Assembly (NCBI RefSeq): GCF_001663155.1
Contig: NZ_CP015963.1
Coordinates: forward strand, 682,001-746,000
DNA: 64,000 nt
Reading direction: 5' to 3'
From: Altererythrobacter ishigakiensis
Lineage (GTDB): Bacteria > Pseudomonadota > Alphaproteobacteria > Sphingomonadales > Sphingomonadaceae
The stretch's first letter is position 1, and every line of letters begins with the position of its first letter. Shown here in pieces: positions 18,052-27,913 of the stretch. Made by a program: the position numbers and the translations under genes. Below the pieces are notes generated by a model. It searched no databases, was not told the DNA's origin, and saw nothing but the letters and a program-made list of their open reading frames with translations.

Positions 18052-18756
18052 CTAGGGCAACCTTCGATAGCGGAAATACCACACCTCGTGCCCGTAGACC
18101 GTGCGCGCCTTGTGCTCGTAACGCGTCTCGCACCAGCCCGACGGGCGGTTTTCCCAGCTCTCGCGCCCTTTGACCTGCCATTCGAATTTGTCCGTATGGC
18201 GCTGCATCACCATCAGGGCGTGGCGCAGGTAGACCGGGTGATCGGTGCCAAAGCGGAACTCGCCGCCCGGCTTCAGCTTGTCCGCGAACAGCTTGACCGG
18301 GCCGTCATTCATCATTCGGCGCTTGGCATGTTTGTTCTTGGGCCAGGGGTCTGGATGCAGCAGATAGAGCATGGTCAGCGCACCGTCGGGAATCCGTTGG
18401 AGCACGTCGATGGCATCGCCCCAATGCAAGCGGACATTGGGTAAGCGCTGCTCTTCAACATGGGTGAGGGCTTGTGCAACGCCATTCACGAAGGGCTCTG
18501 CACCGATGAAACCGTGATCGGGTAGCAGATCGGCGCGATAGGCCAGGTGCTCGCCTCCGCCAAAGCCGATTTCCAGATGCAACGGGCGATCATGTCCGAA
18601 CAGGGTCTCGCTTGTCACCGGCCCTGCCGCCGGCACTGCTATTTGTGGCAAGAGATTATCCACGAGCGCCTGTTGCCGGGCGCGCAGCGGTTTGCCCTGG
18701 CTCCGTCCATAAAGCCGGTTGAGAGTTGTCGGATCGCCTTCCTTAAACGCTGACAT
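18052..18756 (-). CDS. trmB: tRNA (guanine-N7-)-methyltransferase
   Basis: SAM-dependent enzyme making m7G46 in the variable loop of tRNA. The 234-residue product begins MSAFKEGDPTTLNRLYGRSQ, as family members do. LHLEIGFGGGEHLAYRA is the SAM-binding loop, and LHPDPWPKNKHAKRRM is the diagnostic TrmB motif; FRFGTDHPVY follows. The frame is open further upstream (to 18831), but the ATG at 18756 gives the family N-terminus. Divergent from the YbdG-like channel gene. Confidence 0.94.
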   Translation of the reverse strand: MSAFKEGDPTTLNRLYGRSQGKPLRARQQALVDNLLPQIAVPAAGPVTSETLFGHDRPLHLEIGFGGGEHLAYRADLLPDHGFIGAEPFVNGVAQALTHVEEQRLPNVRLHWGDAIDVLQRIPDGALTMLYLLHPDPWPKNKHAKRRMMNDGPVKLFADKLKPGGEFRFGTDHPVYLRHALMVMQRHTDKFEWQVKGRESWENRPSGWCETRYEHKARTVYGHEVWYFRYRRLP

Positions 18757-18851
18757 GGCGCAGCCGATTGGCGAAGCTTGAGCGAATTGTCCAGCCATCA
18801 CGCAACGTGGCGGGTTGAGGCGTGCGGCCAAGAGCCTATATCGCGAGGCAC

Positions 18852-20060
18852 ATGGAACAGATCACCACTTACATTTCCGAGCTCGCGCCTTGGGTGCAAA
18901 CGGCTATCGGGATCCTGGCGCTCGCGCTGATCTCGCTCACTGTGAACTATGTGCTTAAGGATGTGATCCTGAGGATTGCCGAGCCATATCTCGACGGCAA
19001 GACCAACACGATCGACAAAGCGGCAGCCTGGCTTGCAACTGTTGCGCCCTTGCTCGTCATATCGCGCGGAATTACATACGTTCCGCACTTGTCGGCCGAG
19101 GTTTACGATGCGGTCAAGAACATCGCGCAAGCGCTGATTGTGGTGTCAGTTGCGATGGCGATCGTGCTTGCTCTGGCTTACGCCAATGAGCTCTATGAAC
19201 GGCTTCCTCGCTCAAAGAATCGCCCGATCAAGGGCTTTATCCAAGTCATAAAGATCCTGGTCCTTTGCGGCGCTACGATCATCATGATCTCTGTCCTTAT
19301 CGACGAGTCACCGCTGCTGCTCTTGTCAGGGCTTGGTGCCGTTACTGCAGTGCTTCTGTTGGTATTCAAGGACACGATTTTGTCATTGGTCGCGTCGGTA
19401 CAACTGACCACCAACGATATGCTGCGCGTGGGCGATTGGATCGAAATGCCCAGCATGAATGCCGATGGTGATGTGATCGACATCTCACTGCACACTGTCA
19501 AAGTGCAGAATTTCGACAAGACCATCACCACGATTCCGACGCACCGCCTAGTCTCAGATGCCTATCGCAATTGGCGCGGGATGAGCGATGCCGGGGGGCG
19601 CAGGATAAAGCGCTCTTTGACCATCGACCAAAACTCGGTCCGCTTCTTGAACGACGAGGAAGTCGTTGATTTGTCGCGGTTTCGCGTTTTGCGCGACTAT
19701 CTGGAAACGAAGAAGCAAGAGATTGCCGATTGGAACGAGAGTGAATTGGCCGGTGAGGACGCTGTCAATGCGCGCCGGATCACGAATATCGGGACGCTGA
19801 GGGCGTACATTATCGGCTATCTGCAGAGCCATCCCAAGATCAATGATCAGGGCTTCACACTGTTGGTTCGGCAATTGCCGCCCGGACCAGAAGGGCTGCC
19901 GATAGAAATCTACTGCTTCACAAATACGACCAACTGGAATGAATACGAGGGCATTCAGGCAGACATTTTTGATCACTTGCTGGCGATATTGCCAGAGTTT
20001 GACCTGAAGATTTTTCAGCAGCCGAGCGGCGCCGATTTCCAGCGTGCACTAACTAACTAA
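18852..20060 (+). CDS. Mechanosensitive channel of the YbdG type
   Basis: MscS-superfamily inner-membrane channel that opens on hypo-osmotic shock. About 402 residues, close to E. coli YbdG. Several N-terminal hydrophobic helices precede the pore-lining helix region GLGAVTAVLLLVFKDTILSL and the beta domain with MLRVGDWIEMPSMNADGDV and TTIPTHRLVSDAYRNWRGM, which are YbdG-like. I prefer ATG 18852 with GAGG just upstream; a GTG at 18822 would add ten residues. A strong terminator follows. Confidence 0.88.
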   Translation: MEQITTYISELAPWVQTAIGILALALISLTVNYVLKDVILRIAEPYLDGKTNTIDKAAAWLATVAPLLVISRGITYVPHLSAEVYDAVKNIAQALIVVSVAMAIVLALAYANELYERLPRSKNRPIKGFIQVIKILVLCGATIIMISVLIDESPLLLLSGLGAVTAVLLLVFKDTILSLVASVQLTTNDMLRVGDWIEMPSMNADGDVIDISLHTVKVQNFDKTITTIPTHRLVSDAYRNWRGMSDAGGRRIKRSLTIDQNSVRFLNDEEVVDLSRFRVLRDYLETKKQEIADWNESELAGEDAVNARRITNIGTLRAYIIGYLQSHPKINDQGFTLLVRQLPPGPEGLPIEIYCFTNTTNWNEYEGIQADIFDHLLAILPEFDLKIFQQPSGADFQRALTN

Positions 20061-20075
20061 ACCTATAAACAGCGA

Positions 20076-20113
20076 GCGGCCCGCCTCTCGTTTGAGAAGC
20101 GGGCCGCCTGTTT
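20076..20113. terminator. Intrinsic terminator between the channel gene and ctrA
   Basis: A long near-perfect stem, GCGGCCCGC plus CTCTC pairing with GAGA plus GCGGGCCGC across a GTTT loop, sits between two convergent genes 72 bases apart. It is followed by CTGTTT on the plus strand. It should serve the channel gene and may act for ctrA on the other strand. Confidence 0.8.
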
Positions 20114-20132
20114 CCCGTCCAATTGTGAAGAC

Positions 20133-20828
20133 TTAAGCTGCCTCGGCAGCCTCTTCCGGATCGCGCAGCACATAGCCGCGGCCCCAAACGGTTTCGATGT
20201 AGTTCTCACCGCCGCATGCCAGGCTCAATTTCTTGCGCAGCTTGCAGATAAAGACGTCGATGATTTTGAGTTCCGGCTCATCCATCCCGCCATAAAGGTG
20301 GTTGAGGAACATTTCCTTGGTCAGCGTCGTGCCCTTGCGCAGCGAAAGCAGCTCGAGCATCGCGTATTCCTTCCCAGTCAGATGGACCCGCGCATTGTCG
20401 ACTTCCACAGTCTTTGCGTCGAGGTTCACCGCCAGCTTGCCAGTGCGAATGATCGACTGGCTGTGGCCCTTCGAGCGGCGCACCACGGCATGGATACGTG
20501 CAACCAGTTCTTCGCGGTGGAATGGCTTCGTGACGTAATCGTCAGCACCAAAACCGAATGAACGGATCTTGCTGTCCATTTCGGCAATGCCTGAGAGGAT
20601 CAGAACCGGCGTCTGCACCTTGGCGACACGCAGTTTTTTTAGCACGTCATAGCCGTGCATGTCCGGCAGGTTCAGGTCCAGCAGGATGATGTCGTAATCA
20701 TACAGCTTGCCCAGATCCAAGCCTTCTTCGCCCAGATCAGTCGAGTAGACATTAAAACCTTCAGTCGTCAGCATCAGCTCGATCGCCTTTGCTGTTGTCG
20801 GTTCGTCCTCAATCAATAACACGCGCAT
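20133..20828 (-). CDS. ctrA: Cell-cycle master regulator CtrA
   Basis: OmpR-family response regulator. The 231-residue length equals Caulobacter CtrA. The receiver domain starts [20 protein letters not shown], with the phospho-acceptor Asp in [20 protein letters not shown] and Lys in [13 protein letters not shown]. The winged-helix output domain includes [17 protein letters not shown] and [16 protein letters not shown]. The product ends in Ala-Ala, as in CtrA proteins degraded by ClpXP. The frame is open to 20900, but the ATG at 20828 gives the canonical N-terminus. Its upstream region holds CtrA-like half sites and two GAnTC sites. Confidence 0.97.
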   Translation of the reverse strand: MRVLLIEDEPTTAKAIELMLTTEGFNVYSTDLGEEGLDLGKLYDYDIILLDLNLPDMHGYDVLKKLRVAKVQTPVLILSGIAEMDSKIRSFGFGADDYVTKPFHREELVARIHAVVRRSKGHSQSIIRTGKLAVNLDAKTVEVDNARVHLTGKEYAMLELLSLRKGTTLTKEMFLNHLYGGMDEPELKIIDVFICKLRKKLSLACGGENYIETVWGRGYVLRDPEEAAEAA

Positions 20829-20890
20829 GGGTGGTTTCCCCCTTTGCCCCAGACTTGTGGTAACCCTTCCTAAAGAGTGGTTGCCGTGAA

Positions 20891-20979
20891 TTAACCACAC
20901 GAGGTCTCAACGAAAAAGGTTAATTTACCGTAAACGGGGATCGCGCATGACTTCGGATAAACACTGAGTCTTTTGAGTC
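20891..20979 (-). promoter_or_regulatory. ctrA control region: CtrA-type half sites and paired GAnTC sites
   Basis: TTAACC occurs at 20891-20896 and its complement GGTTAA at 20918-20923. The second is part of TTAA-N7-TAAA (20920-20934), one base from the CtrA consensus TTAA-N7-TTAA. GAGTC occurs at 20966-20970 and 20975-20979, matching the CcrM methylation site GAnTC twice within 14 bases. This layout fits CtrA autoregulation plus methylation/GcrA-dependent control as known in Caulobacter; the promoter start is inferred. Confidence 0.6.
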
Positions 20980-21040
20980 ACAGGGGGTAATTCAACCAAA
21001 GTGGAACAGAATGGCGTGCTGTCCCCTTGAAGATAGCGTT

Positions 21041-22516
21041 TCAGAGACCCGCCAGTTTCTTTTGTCTGCGCCGTTGAACAGATGATCCGATCCCCATCGC
21101 TTCGCGATATTTGGCAACGGTACGACGGGCCAGATCGAAGCCTTCGGCCTTAAGCATTGTTACCAGAGTGTCATCGGACAGGATCTTTTTCGGATCCTCT
21201 GCATCGATCAACGCCTTGATCCGGGCTTTGACCGCTTCGGAGGAAGCCCCTTCGCCGTCGCTGGAGGCCACTCCACTGGTGAAAAAATACTTGAGTTCAA
21301 ACGTTCCACGTTCGCAAGAAAGGAATTTGTTGCTGGTAACGCGGCTGACCGTGCTTTCGTGCATGTCGATTTCATCAGCGACCATTTTCAGCGTAAGCGG
21401 TTTAAGCTCGGATACTCCTCTTAGAAAGAAGCCCTCTTGTCGTTTTACGATTTCGGCAGCGGTCTTGAGTATCGTCTTCTGCCTTTGATCGAGTGCCTTG
21501 ATCAGCCAGTTGGCATCAGCGAGTTTTTCATTGAGCCAGCGCTCTGCATCCTTATTCGCGCCGGCGCCTTGCTGCAGCTCCAGCATATAGCCGCGATTAA
21601 CAATCAGTCTGGGCAGAGTGTCCTCGTTGAGCTTTATGTCCCACCCGCCAGTTTCCTTCGCCGAAATGAGGACGTCGGGCACAACCGCACCTGCATTGCT
21701 GGATCCGTGCGCCAACCCCGGCTTTGGGTCATAGCTGCGCAACTCGCTCAGCATATCCGCGAAGTCTTCATCATCGACGTCGCACATGCGCTTCAGTCGT
21801 GGAAGCTCGCCACGCGCCAGCAAATCGAGATTCTCGATCAACCGCTGCATACAAGGATCATAGCGATCGGCTTCACGGGCCTGTATGGCCAGGCATTCGC
21901 TCAAGGAGCGCGCACCAACACCTGTCGGTTCAAGTCTCTGGACCCGAGCCAGTGCCTCTTCAGCGTCCGCCAAGGTGACCCCGAGATCACCTGCCACTTC
22001 GCCAAGCGAAAATGACAAGTAACCCGCGTCGTCGAGCAAGCCGATTATGTGCCGGGCAATAAATTCCGTTTTCGGATCATCGCAGTAGGCGCCGATCTGC
22101 TGCTGAAGATGTTCCTCCAGACTAAGTTCAGCGGAATTTCGCTCTTCGATGCCTAGTGAGTCATCGCCTGTCCCGCCGCTTATGTGAGCAGAGCCCCACT
22201 CTGCATCGCCTGTGTCATAATCCCGATCGAGCGCATGCACGTCCAGGTCAGTGGGTGCCTCTGCTTCGCCTTGGCCCTGGCCGATCAGCACATCGGCGGT
22301 CATTTCGTCGCGCGGGATATCATCGCCTGGCTCATTACTGTCCGCTTCGCGCGAGACTTCGCCGGCTTTCAACAATGGATTGTTTTCCAGCTCCTGGCCG
22401 ATGAAGGCTTCAATTTCGAGATTGGACAGCGCCAGCAGCTTGATTGCCTGCTGCAGCTGCGGCGTCATCACCAGCGATTGTGATTGCCTGAGGTCTAGGC
22501 GAGGACCCAAAGCCAT
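21041..22516 (-). CDS. rpoN: RNA polymerase sigma-54 factor
   Basis: Sigma factor for activator-dependent promoters. The 491-residue product starts with the Gln-rich activator-interaction region (LDLRQSQSLVMTPQLQQAIKL) and has an acidic linker (about 70-125), the core-binding domain, the HTH with MHESTVSRVTSNKFL, and the RpoN box ARRTVAKYREAMGI near the C-terminus. It lies five bases downstream of lptB on the same strand, a pairing common in proteobacteria. Confidence 0.97.
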   Translation of the reverse strand: MALGPRLDLRQSQSLVMTPQLQQAIKLLALSNLEIEAFIGQELENNPLLKAGEVSREADSNEPGDDIPRDEMTADVLIGQGQGEAEAPTDLDVHALDRDYDTGDAEWGSAHISGGTGDDSLGIEERNSAELSLEEHLQQQIGAYCDDPKTEFIARHIIGLLDDAGYLSFSLGEVAGDLGVTLADAEEALARVQRLEPTGVGARSLSECLAIQAREADRYDPCMQRLIENLDLLARGELPRLKRMCDVDDEDFADMLSELRSYDPKPGLAHGSSNAGAVVPDVLISAKETGGWDIKLNEDTLPRLIVNRGYMLELQQGAGANKDAERWLNEKLADANWLIKALDQRQKTILKTAAEIVKRQEGFFLRGVSELKPLTLKMVADEIDMHESTVSRVTSNKFLSCERGTFELKYFFTSGVASSDGEGASSEAVKARIKALIDAEDPKKILSDDTLVTMLKAEGFDLARRTVAKYREAMGIGSSVQRRRQKKLAGL

Positions 22517-22521
22517 GGGAA

Positions 22522-23319
22522 CTAAAGCGTAAAGCCCTCACCAAGATAGAGTCGGCGAACATTCTCATCCGCAACAAGATCCTGCGGAGACCCTGCAAAC
22601 AGCACCTGTCCGCCATAGATAATGCATGCGCGGTCAACGATATCCAGCGTTTCGCGCACGTTGTGGTCGGTAATCAGAACCCCGATACCGCGCTGCTTCA
22701 GGTCTTTTACCAGATCGCGAATGTCACTGATTGAGAGCGGATCGATCCCGGCAAATGGTTCGTCGAGCAGCATGATAGATGGCTTGGCCGCGAGAGCTCG
22801 CGCAATTTCGCAGCGTCTGCGTTCACCGCCGGATAGTGCCATCGCAGGGCTTTCGCGCAACCGGGTCAGACCAAAATCATCCAGTAGCCTCTCCAGCTCC
22901 TGCGCGCGGGTTTCGGCATCGGGTTCCACCATTTCCAGCACGCAGTTGATGTTCTGCTCTACAGTCATCCCGCGAAAGATGCTCGTTTCCTGCGGCAGAT
23001 ACCCCAGGCCCAAGATTGCACGACGGTACATCGGCAGGTTGGTGACGTCTTCACCGTCCATCAGGATCCGACCCGAATCCGGCCTCACCAAACCCATTAT
23101 CGAATAGAAGCACGTTGTCTTGCCGGCGCCGTTCGGGCCTAACAAGCCGAGCACTTCCCCTTTGGCCACATGCAAGGAGATATCGGTAAGAACGGCGCGT
23201 TTGTCATAGCTTTTGGCGATAGAGACCACTTCGAGGCCACCGTTTGGCATGACGACACGCGATTCGGCGTCCGAACTGGCTGCGCCATCAACCTCGTCCA
23301 ATGTCTCTATCTTGTCCAT
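22522..23319 (-). CDS. lptB: LPS export ABC transporter ATPase LptB
   Basis: Cytoplasmic ATPase that powers lipopolysaccharide extraction from the inner membrane with LptFG. It has Walker A GLLGPNGAGKTTCFYSI, Q-loop GLGYLPQETSIFRGMT, signature LSGGERRRCEIARAL, Walker B IMLLDEPFAGIDP and switch His in LITDHNVRETL. The N-terminus is extended by about 30 residues over E. coli LptB (MDKIETLDEVDGAASSDAES). The start may be ATG 23319 or ATG 23337. lptA and lptC, often immediately upstream, are absent here; a divergent membrane-protein gene occupies that place. Confidence 0.94.
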   Translation of the reverse strand: MDKIETLDEVDGAASSDAESRVVMPNGGLEVVSIAKSYDKRAVLTDISLHVAKGEVLGLLGPNGAGKTTCFYSIMGLVRPDSGRILMDGEDVTNLPMYRRAILGLGYLPQETSIFRGMTVEQNINCVLEMVEPDAETRAQELERLLDDFGLTRLRESPAMALSGGERRRCEIARALAAKPSIMLLDEPFAGIDPLSISDIRDLVKDLKQRGIGVLITDHNVRETLDIVDRACIIYGGQVLFAGSPQDLVADENVRRLYLGEGFTL

Positions 23320-23497
23320 GTGCGCCAGCTTTAGCATTCCCGCACACCCAGAAAACCCCCGATTTCGCGGATTTGGCAAGATTTATGCATGTAGCGTCAG
23401 ATTTGCTGCAGCGATGTCTTGGTTAGCGCCCTTGCAAAGATGGCAACACTCTGTGATATTCCTCAAACATTGAGGAGCTTTGGGGAGAGCCTTTGCG

Positions 23498-23878
23498 ATG
23501 AACGACACGTACTCGAGTCACGAGACGGCTTCAGCGGGGAAACGCGAATACGCGCATGACTGGCGCAAGAAGATGAGCGACCATGTCGCTTATGCGCTTT
23601 TGGTCTATACCGGCCTGCAGATCTTTGCGACGATGGGCGCAATGAAAGAAACCGGCATGAAGATGTTGGCGCTGTTCGCGCTCGTCGTGCTGGTGGGGGC
23701 GATAATTCCGGCCTGTCGAAAGTTCGAACGGCGCTGGCGGAACCTGACCGATGAGCAAGCAGCGGACATGTCCTATGAAAGCGCATTCAAGCGCGATCTG
23801 ACTATGCTCTGGCTTCTCGCGATCGGATTGCCTTTTGCGCTTACGATGCTGTTCAAAGGTATCGCTGCGCTGATGTGA
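23498..23878 (+). CDS. Hypothetical membrane protein
   Basis: A 126-residue protein with hydrophobic segments near residues 33-50 (VAYALLVYTGLQIFATMG), 56-74 (MLALFALVVLVGAIIPA) and 104-124 (MLWLLAIGLPFALTMLF). Charged loops separate them. I do not recognise the family. The ATG at 23498 follows GGAG by about eleven bases; a TTG at 23480 is an alternative. It is divergent from lptB and convergent with ppa. Confidence 0.6.
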   Translation: MNDTYSSHETASAGKREYAHDWRKKMSDHVAYALLVYTGLQIFATMGAMKETGMKMLALFALVVLVGAIIPACRKFERRWRNLTDEQAADMSYESAFKRDLTMLWLLAIGLPFALTMLFKGIAALM

Positions 23879-23890
23879 GCTTCAGCGTGA

Positions 23891-24427
23891 TCAGGCTTTT
23901 GCCGATTGCGCCCGCTCAATAGCTTCTACAACCACCTGGCGGGCCTCCTCTGCGTTGCCCCAATTGCCCACGCGCACCCACTTTTCGGCCTCGAGATCTT
24001 TGTAGTGCGTGAAAAAGTGCTCGATTTGCTGGAAGATAATTGACGGCAAATCCTTGGTTTCACCCACATCCGAATAATACGGGAAAGTCGTGTCGACCGG
24101 CACGCAGATCAATTTCTCGTCACCGCCATGCTCGTCTTCCAGATTGAGCACCCCGATCGGGCGTGATTTGACAACGCATCCCGGAATGAATGGCGAGCGA
24201 GCAATGACCAGCGCATCTAGCGGGTCACCGTCGGGCGATAGGGTGTGCGGGATGAAGCCGTAGTTCGCCGGATAGCGCATCGGCGTGTGCAGGATACGGT
24301 CCACGAACAGTGCGCCCGATTCCTTGTCAAACTCGTACTTCACCGGTTCGCCGCCGGTCGGAACTTCGATGATGACGTTGAGGTCTTCTGGCGGATTGGC
24401 GCCGGCGGGGATCTTGTCGATACGCAT
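23891..24427 (-). CDS. ppa: Inorganic pyrophosphatase, family I
   Basis: Hydrolyses pyrophosphate to phosphate, driving biosynthetic reactions. The 178-residue product begins MRIDKIPAGANPPEDLNVII. It contains YGFIPHTLSPDGDPLDALVI with the family Mg-binding aspartates (DGDPLD), then EDEHGGDEKL. Length and motifs match bacterial hexameric PPases. The frame is open to 24568 but the ATG at 24427 gives the family start. Confidence 0.96.
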   Translation of the reverse strand: MRIDKIPAGANPPEDLNVIIEVPTGGEPVKYEFDKESGALFVDRILHTPMRYPANYGFIPHTLSPDGDPLDALVIARSPFIPGCVVKSRPIGVLNLEDEHGGDEKLICVPVDTTFPYYSDVGETKDLPSIIFQQIEHFFTHYKDLEAEKWVRVGNWGNAEEARQVVVEAIERAQSAKA

Positions 24428-24549
24428 AATGGTCTCGTGTTTGCAGCGCTGCCCCTCTCCCCAAATGCAGCGCAAGATTGAATGTGAGCGGCCTTTAGCG
24501 ACAGATGCGCCATTGCGAAAGCCATTCCTTGGTCGTAATCGCGCAAACC

Positions 24550-25797
24550 ATGGGAAAGAACACTCCACAAGCTATTCGCGGCACACAGGACATTTTCGGC
24601 GCAGATGCGGAAGCTTTCGCCTTCGTGGTCGAAACCTTCGAGCGTGTGCGCAAGCTTTACCGGTTTCGCCGGGTCGAGATGCCCGTGTTCGAGAAAACCG
24701 AAGTGTTCAGCCGCGCGATCGGTGAGACGACAGATGTCGTGTCGAAGGAGATGTATTCGTTCGAAGATCGCGGCGGGGATTCGCTCACCCTGCGCCCTGA
24801 ATTCACCGCAGGGATTGCGCGCGCTTTCCTGACCAATGGCTGGCAGCAGCATGCCCCGCTGAAAGTCGCAACTCACGGTCCGCTGTTCCGCTATGAGCGC
24901 CCGCAAAAGGGCCGCTATCGCCAGTTTCACCAGATTGATGCGGAGATAATCGGCGCGGCGGAACCTCAGGCCGATGTCGAACTGCTTGCAATGGCGAATC
25001 AAATTATTCGCGAACTGGGGATCGAAGGCGTAACGCTGCACCTCAACACGCTGGGCGATGCGGAAAGCCGCGATGCCTGGCGTGCGGCATTGGTCGAGCA
25101 CTTCCGAGCCGTGAAGGACGAACTCTCCGAGGATTCGCAGGAGCGGCTGGAGAAAAACCCGCTGCGAATTCTCGACTCAAAGGATCGTCGCGATCAGAAA
25201 TTTGTAGCTGACGCTCCGAAGATCGACGCGTTTCTGTCCGATGAAGCGAAGGCATTCTTCGAGGCGGTGACGTCTGGCTTGGATGCAGCGAGCGTCAAAT
25301 GGACCCGCGCGGAAAGCCTGGTGCGCGGGCTCGACTACTATCGCCACACGGCGTTTGAATTCATTCCTGATGAAGGTTCGGAAGCGGCTGGCAAGCTCGG
25401 CAGCCAGAGCACGATCCTTGGTGGCGGGCGCTATGATGGGCTGATGGAAAGCCTAGGCGGCGCGCCGACACCTGCGGTCGGTTGGGCAGCCGGAATCGAA
25501 CGGCTGGCGATGCTGGTGGGTGATCGAGAACAAGAGAGAGCCGACGTTGTCGTCGTAGTTGAGGACGATGAGATGACTGGTGAAGGTCAGGCTGCAGTTT
25601 CGGCAATCCGCAAGGCGGGACTATCCGCTGAATTCATCGCTTCAGGCGGCAAGAAAAAGCGTTTTGACAAAGCGGTCAAAGTAGGAAGTCGCGTAATCCT
25701 GGCGATGAGCGATGGGGAACGCCGGCTGCGCTATGATGAGGCGGCTGCCAACAGTGATGAATTGGCGGCCTCGCTGCGCGAGCTGAATCTCGACTAA
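24550..25797 (+). CDS. hisS: Histidyl-tRNA synthetase
   Basis: Class II synthetase of 415 residues. The start [17 protein letters not shown] is typical. Motif 2 lies in [19 protein letters not shown]. The histidine-binding motif is in [17 protein letters not shown], and motif 3 in [13 protein letters not shown] shortened anticodon-binding domain follows. I chose ATG 24550 over an in-frame upstream start at 24505. Its TAA overlaps the prfA ATG by one base, so hisS, prfA and prmC form a coupled operon. Confidence 0.96.
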   Translation: MGKNTPQAIRGTQDIFGADAEAFAFVVETFERVRKLYRFRRVEMPVFEKTEVFSRAIGETTDVVSKEMYSFEDRGGDSLTLRPEFTAGIARAFLTNGWQQHAPLKVATHGPLFRYERPQKGRYRQFHQIDAEIIGAAEPQADVELLAMANQIIRELGIEGVTLHLNTLGDAESRDAWRAALVEHFRAVKDELSEDSQERLEKNPLRILDSKDRRDQKFVADAPKIDAFLSDEAKAFFEAVTSGLDAASVKWTRAESLVRGLDYYRHTAFEFIPDEGSEAAGKLGSQSTILGGGRYDGLMESLGGAPTPAVGWAAGIERLAMLVGDREQERADVVVVVEDDEMTGEGQAAVSAIRKAGLSAEFIASGGKKKRFDKAVKVGSRVILAMSDGERRLRYDEAAANSDELAASLRELNLD

Positions 25798-26864
25798 TGC
25801 AAATACCCGCGGAACGTCTTGACCAGATTGCGCATCGCTTTGCCGAGCTTGAAGCGCGCATGGCCTCGGGCACGCTCGAAGGCGAAGCCTTTGTACAGGC
25901 AAGCCGCGACTATGCCGAGCTGGAGCCGGTCGCGAAGGTCGCGGCAGACGTAAAGTCGATGCGCGAGGAGATCGCGGGCCTCGAAGAAATGCTTGGCGAT
26001 CCCGAAATGAAGGCGATGGCCGAGGAAGAGCTGGCGGAGATCCGCGCGAAGCTGCCCGAAGCTGAGCGAAAACTCGCGATCGCCATGCTTCCCAAGGACA
26101 GCGCCGACAGCAAGCCTGCCATGCTGGAAATTCGTGCAGGGACTGGCGGTGACGAAGCTGCTCTATTCGCAGGCGATCTCTATCGCATGTATGAGCGGTT
26201 CGCAGCGGAGCAGGGTTGGCGGGTCGAGCCAGTCAGCATGAACGCGTCCGAAGTCGGCGGCTTCAAGGAAATCGTTGCCAATGTTACCGGCACCGGCGTC
26301 TTCGCGAAGATGAAGTTTGAAAGCGGGGTGCACCGCGTGCAGCGGGTGCCCGTGACCGAAAGCGGCGGGCGCATCCATACCTCGGCGGCGACCGTGGCGG
26401 TGCTGCCCGAACCCGATGAGGTCGATGTCGAGATCGAAGACAAAGACCTCAAGATCGATATCTACCGCGCCTCGGGCGCCGGCGGTCAGCACGTCAACAC
26501 CACTGACTCTGCGGTTCGGATCACGCACCTGCCAACCGGGATTGTGGTGCAACAGCAGGATGAGCGCAGCCAGCACAAGAACAAAGCCAAGGCGATGCAG
26601 GTCTTGCGCACGCGGGTGTACGATCACTTGCGCGAACAGTCACAGGGCGAAGAAGCGGCTGCCCGCAAGGCGATGGTTGGATCGGGTGACCGGTCCGAAC
26701 GCATCCGCACCTACAATTTCCCGCAGGGGCGGGTGACCGATCACCGGATTGGACTGACGTTGCACAAGCTTGACGAGGTTCTGGCGGGGCCCGGTCTGGG
26801 CGAATTGGTCGATGCGCTGATCGCCGAGGATGAAGCCAAACGCTTGGCTGCGATGACCGAATGA
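25797..26864 (+). CDS. prfA: Peptide chain release factor 1
   Basis: Recognises UAA and UAG stop codons. The 355-residue product carries the GGQ motif in [14 protein letters not shown], and the codon-recognition tripeptide position reads PVT in [15 protein letters not shown] (E. coli has PAT). The GGQ glutamine is the expected methylation target of PrmC, encoded next with a 4-base overlap. Confidence 0.97.
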   Translation: MQIPAERLDQIAHRFAELEARMASGTLEGEAFVQASRDYAELEPVAKVAADVKSMREEIAGLEEMLGDPEMKAMAEEELAEIRAKLPEAERKLAIAMLPKDSADSKPAMLEIRAGTGGDEAALFAGDLYRMYERFAAEQGWRVEPVSMNASEVGGFKEIVANVTGTGVFAKMKFESGVHRVQRVPVTESGGRIHTSAATVAVLPEPDEVDVEIEDKDLKIDIYRASGAGGQHVNTTDSAVRITHLPTGIVVQQQDERSQHKNKAKAMQVLRTRVYDHLREQSQGEEAAARKAMVGSGDRSERIRTYNFPQGRVTDHRIGLTLHKLDEVLAGPGLGELVDALIAEDEAKRLAAMTE

Positions 26865-27682
26865 GCGTTGCAAACGCCCTGCGCGAAGCAACGGCAAAGC
26901 TGACAGAAACCAGCGATACTGCAAGGCTTGATGCTGAACTGCTGATGGCGCATGCCTTAGGCGTTACGCGTTCGGACATGCTTCTGAGGCACATGAAGGA
27001 TGCGGTACCGGAACAATTCGTGGAACTGGCCAGCCGTCGCACAATGCACGAACCTATCGCTTACATATTGGGCGAAGCATGGTTATACGGCCGTTCATTC
27101 ATCGTAACACCCGACGTACTCATCCCGCGCAGCGACAGCGAGAGCGTGATTGATGCAGGCCTTCAGGAGGCTCCTCAGGCGGCCCGGGTGCTCGATATGG
27201 GGACCGGATCAGGCGCATTGCTGCTTACGATTCTGGCTGAAACGCCTGGACTGGAAGGTGTAGGGATCGATGCATCGCTAGGGGCAGTTGCCGTTGCTGC
27301 TGCCAATGCGGGCAGGCTGGGGCTGCAAGAGCGCGCACATGTTCTGCATGCAGACTGGCACCAGCCCGGCTGGTCCGATGGCCTGGGCCAATTCGATCTC
27401 ATCATTGCCAACCCGCCCTATGTCGAAACCACGGCGCAACTCGCGCCGGATGTGCGAGATTTCGAGCCTGCCAGCGCATTGTTTGCCGGCGAAGAAGGGC
27501 TTGACGACTACCTGGTGATTATCCCGCAACTGCGTCAACTGTTGACAGAAGGAGGGATAGCTGTGCTTGAGATCGGGGCTTCCCAAGCGATGCAGGTCAC
27601 TCAAATTGCTGAGGAAAGCGGCTTTCAAGTGGAACTTCGGCGCGATCTGGCAGATCGCCCACGAGCGCTGATTCTCAGATAA
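26861..27682 (+). CDS. prmC: Release factor glutamine methyltransferase
   Basis: SAM-dependent enzyme that methylates the GGQ glutamine of release factors. The 273-residue product has an N-terminal helical substrate domain, a SAM-binding loop [16 protein letters not shown], and the catalytic NPPY motif in [15 protein letters not shown]. The ATG overlaps the prfA stop by four bases. Confidence 0.95.
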   Translation: MSVANALREATAKLTETSDTARLDAELLMAHALGVTRSDMLLRHMKDAVPEQFVELASRRTMHEPIAYILGEAWLYGRSFIVTPDVLIPRSDSESVIDAGLQEAPQAARVLDMGTGSGALLLTILAETPGLEGVGIDASLGAVAVAAANAGRLGLQERAHVLHADWHQPGWSDGLGQFDLIIANPPYVETTAQLAPDVRDFEPASALFAGEEGLDDYLVIIPQLRQLLTEGGIAVLEIGASQAMQVTQIAEESGFQVELRRDLADRPRALILR

Positions 27683-27913
27683 ACACTTGGCAAATGTCTT
27701 TGCGCGGGTTACCCACGAATCAGCTCCCGGTTCGCGTGGTCGCAAACCGAAGGGCTAAGCTCCACATTTTCAACCAGTTGAGCAGCGCGGATACGCCTGC
27801 GGGATCATGTGGATAGGATTGCTCCGTCCATGGACAGAGCGCACATAAAGGGGTGAGATGACCCTGCGTTACATTTTTAGACGCGTAGGGGCCTCCAAAC
27901 AGGATGGAATTCC
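27683..27913. other. Intergenic region prmC - DUF4167 gene
   Basis: About 230 bases with no convincing open frame, RNA gene or strong hairpin with T-run. It presumably holds the promoter of the DUF4167 gene, but I see no clear hexamer pair. Confidence 0.4.
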
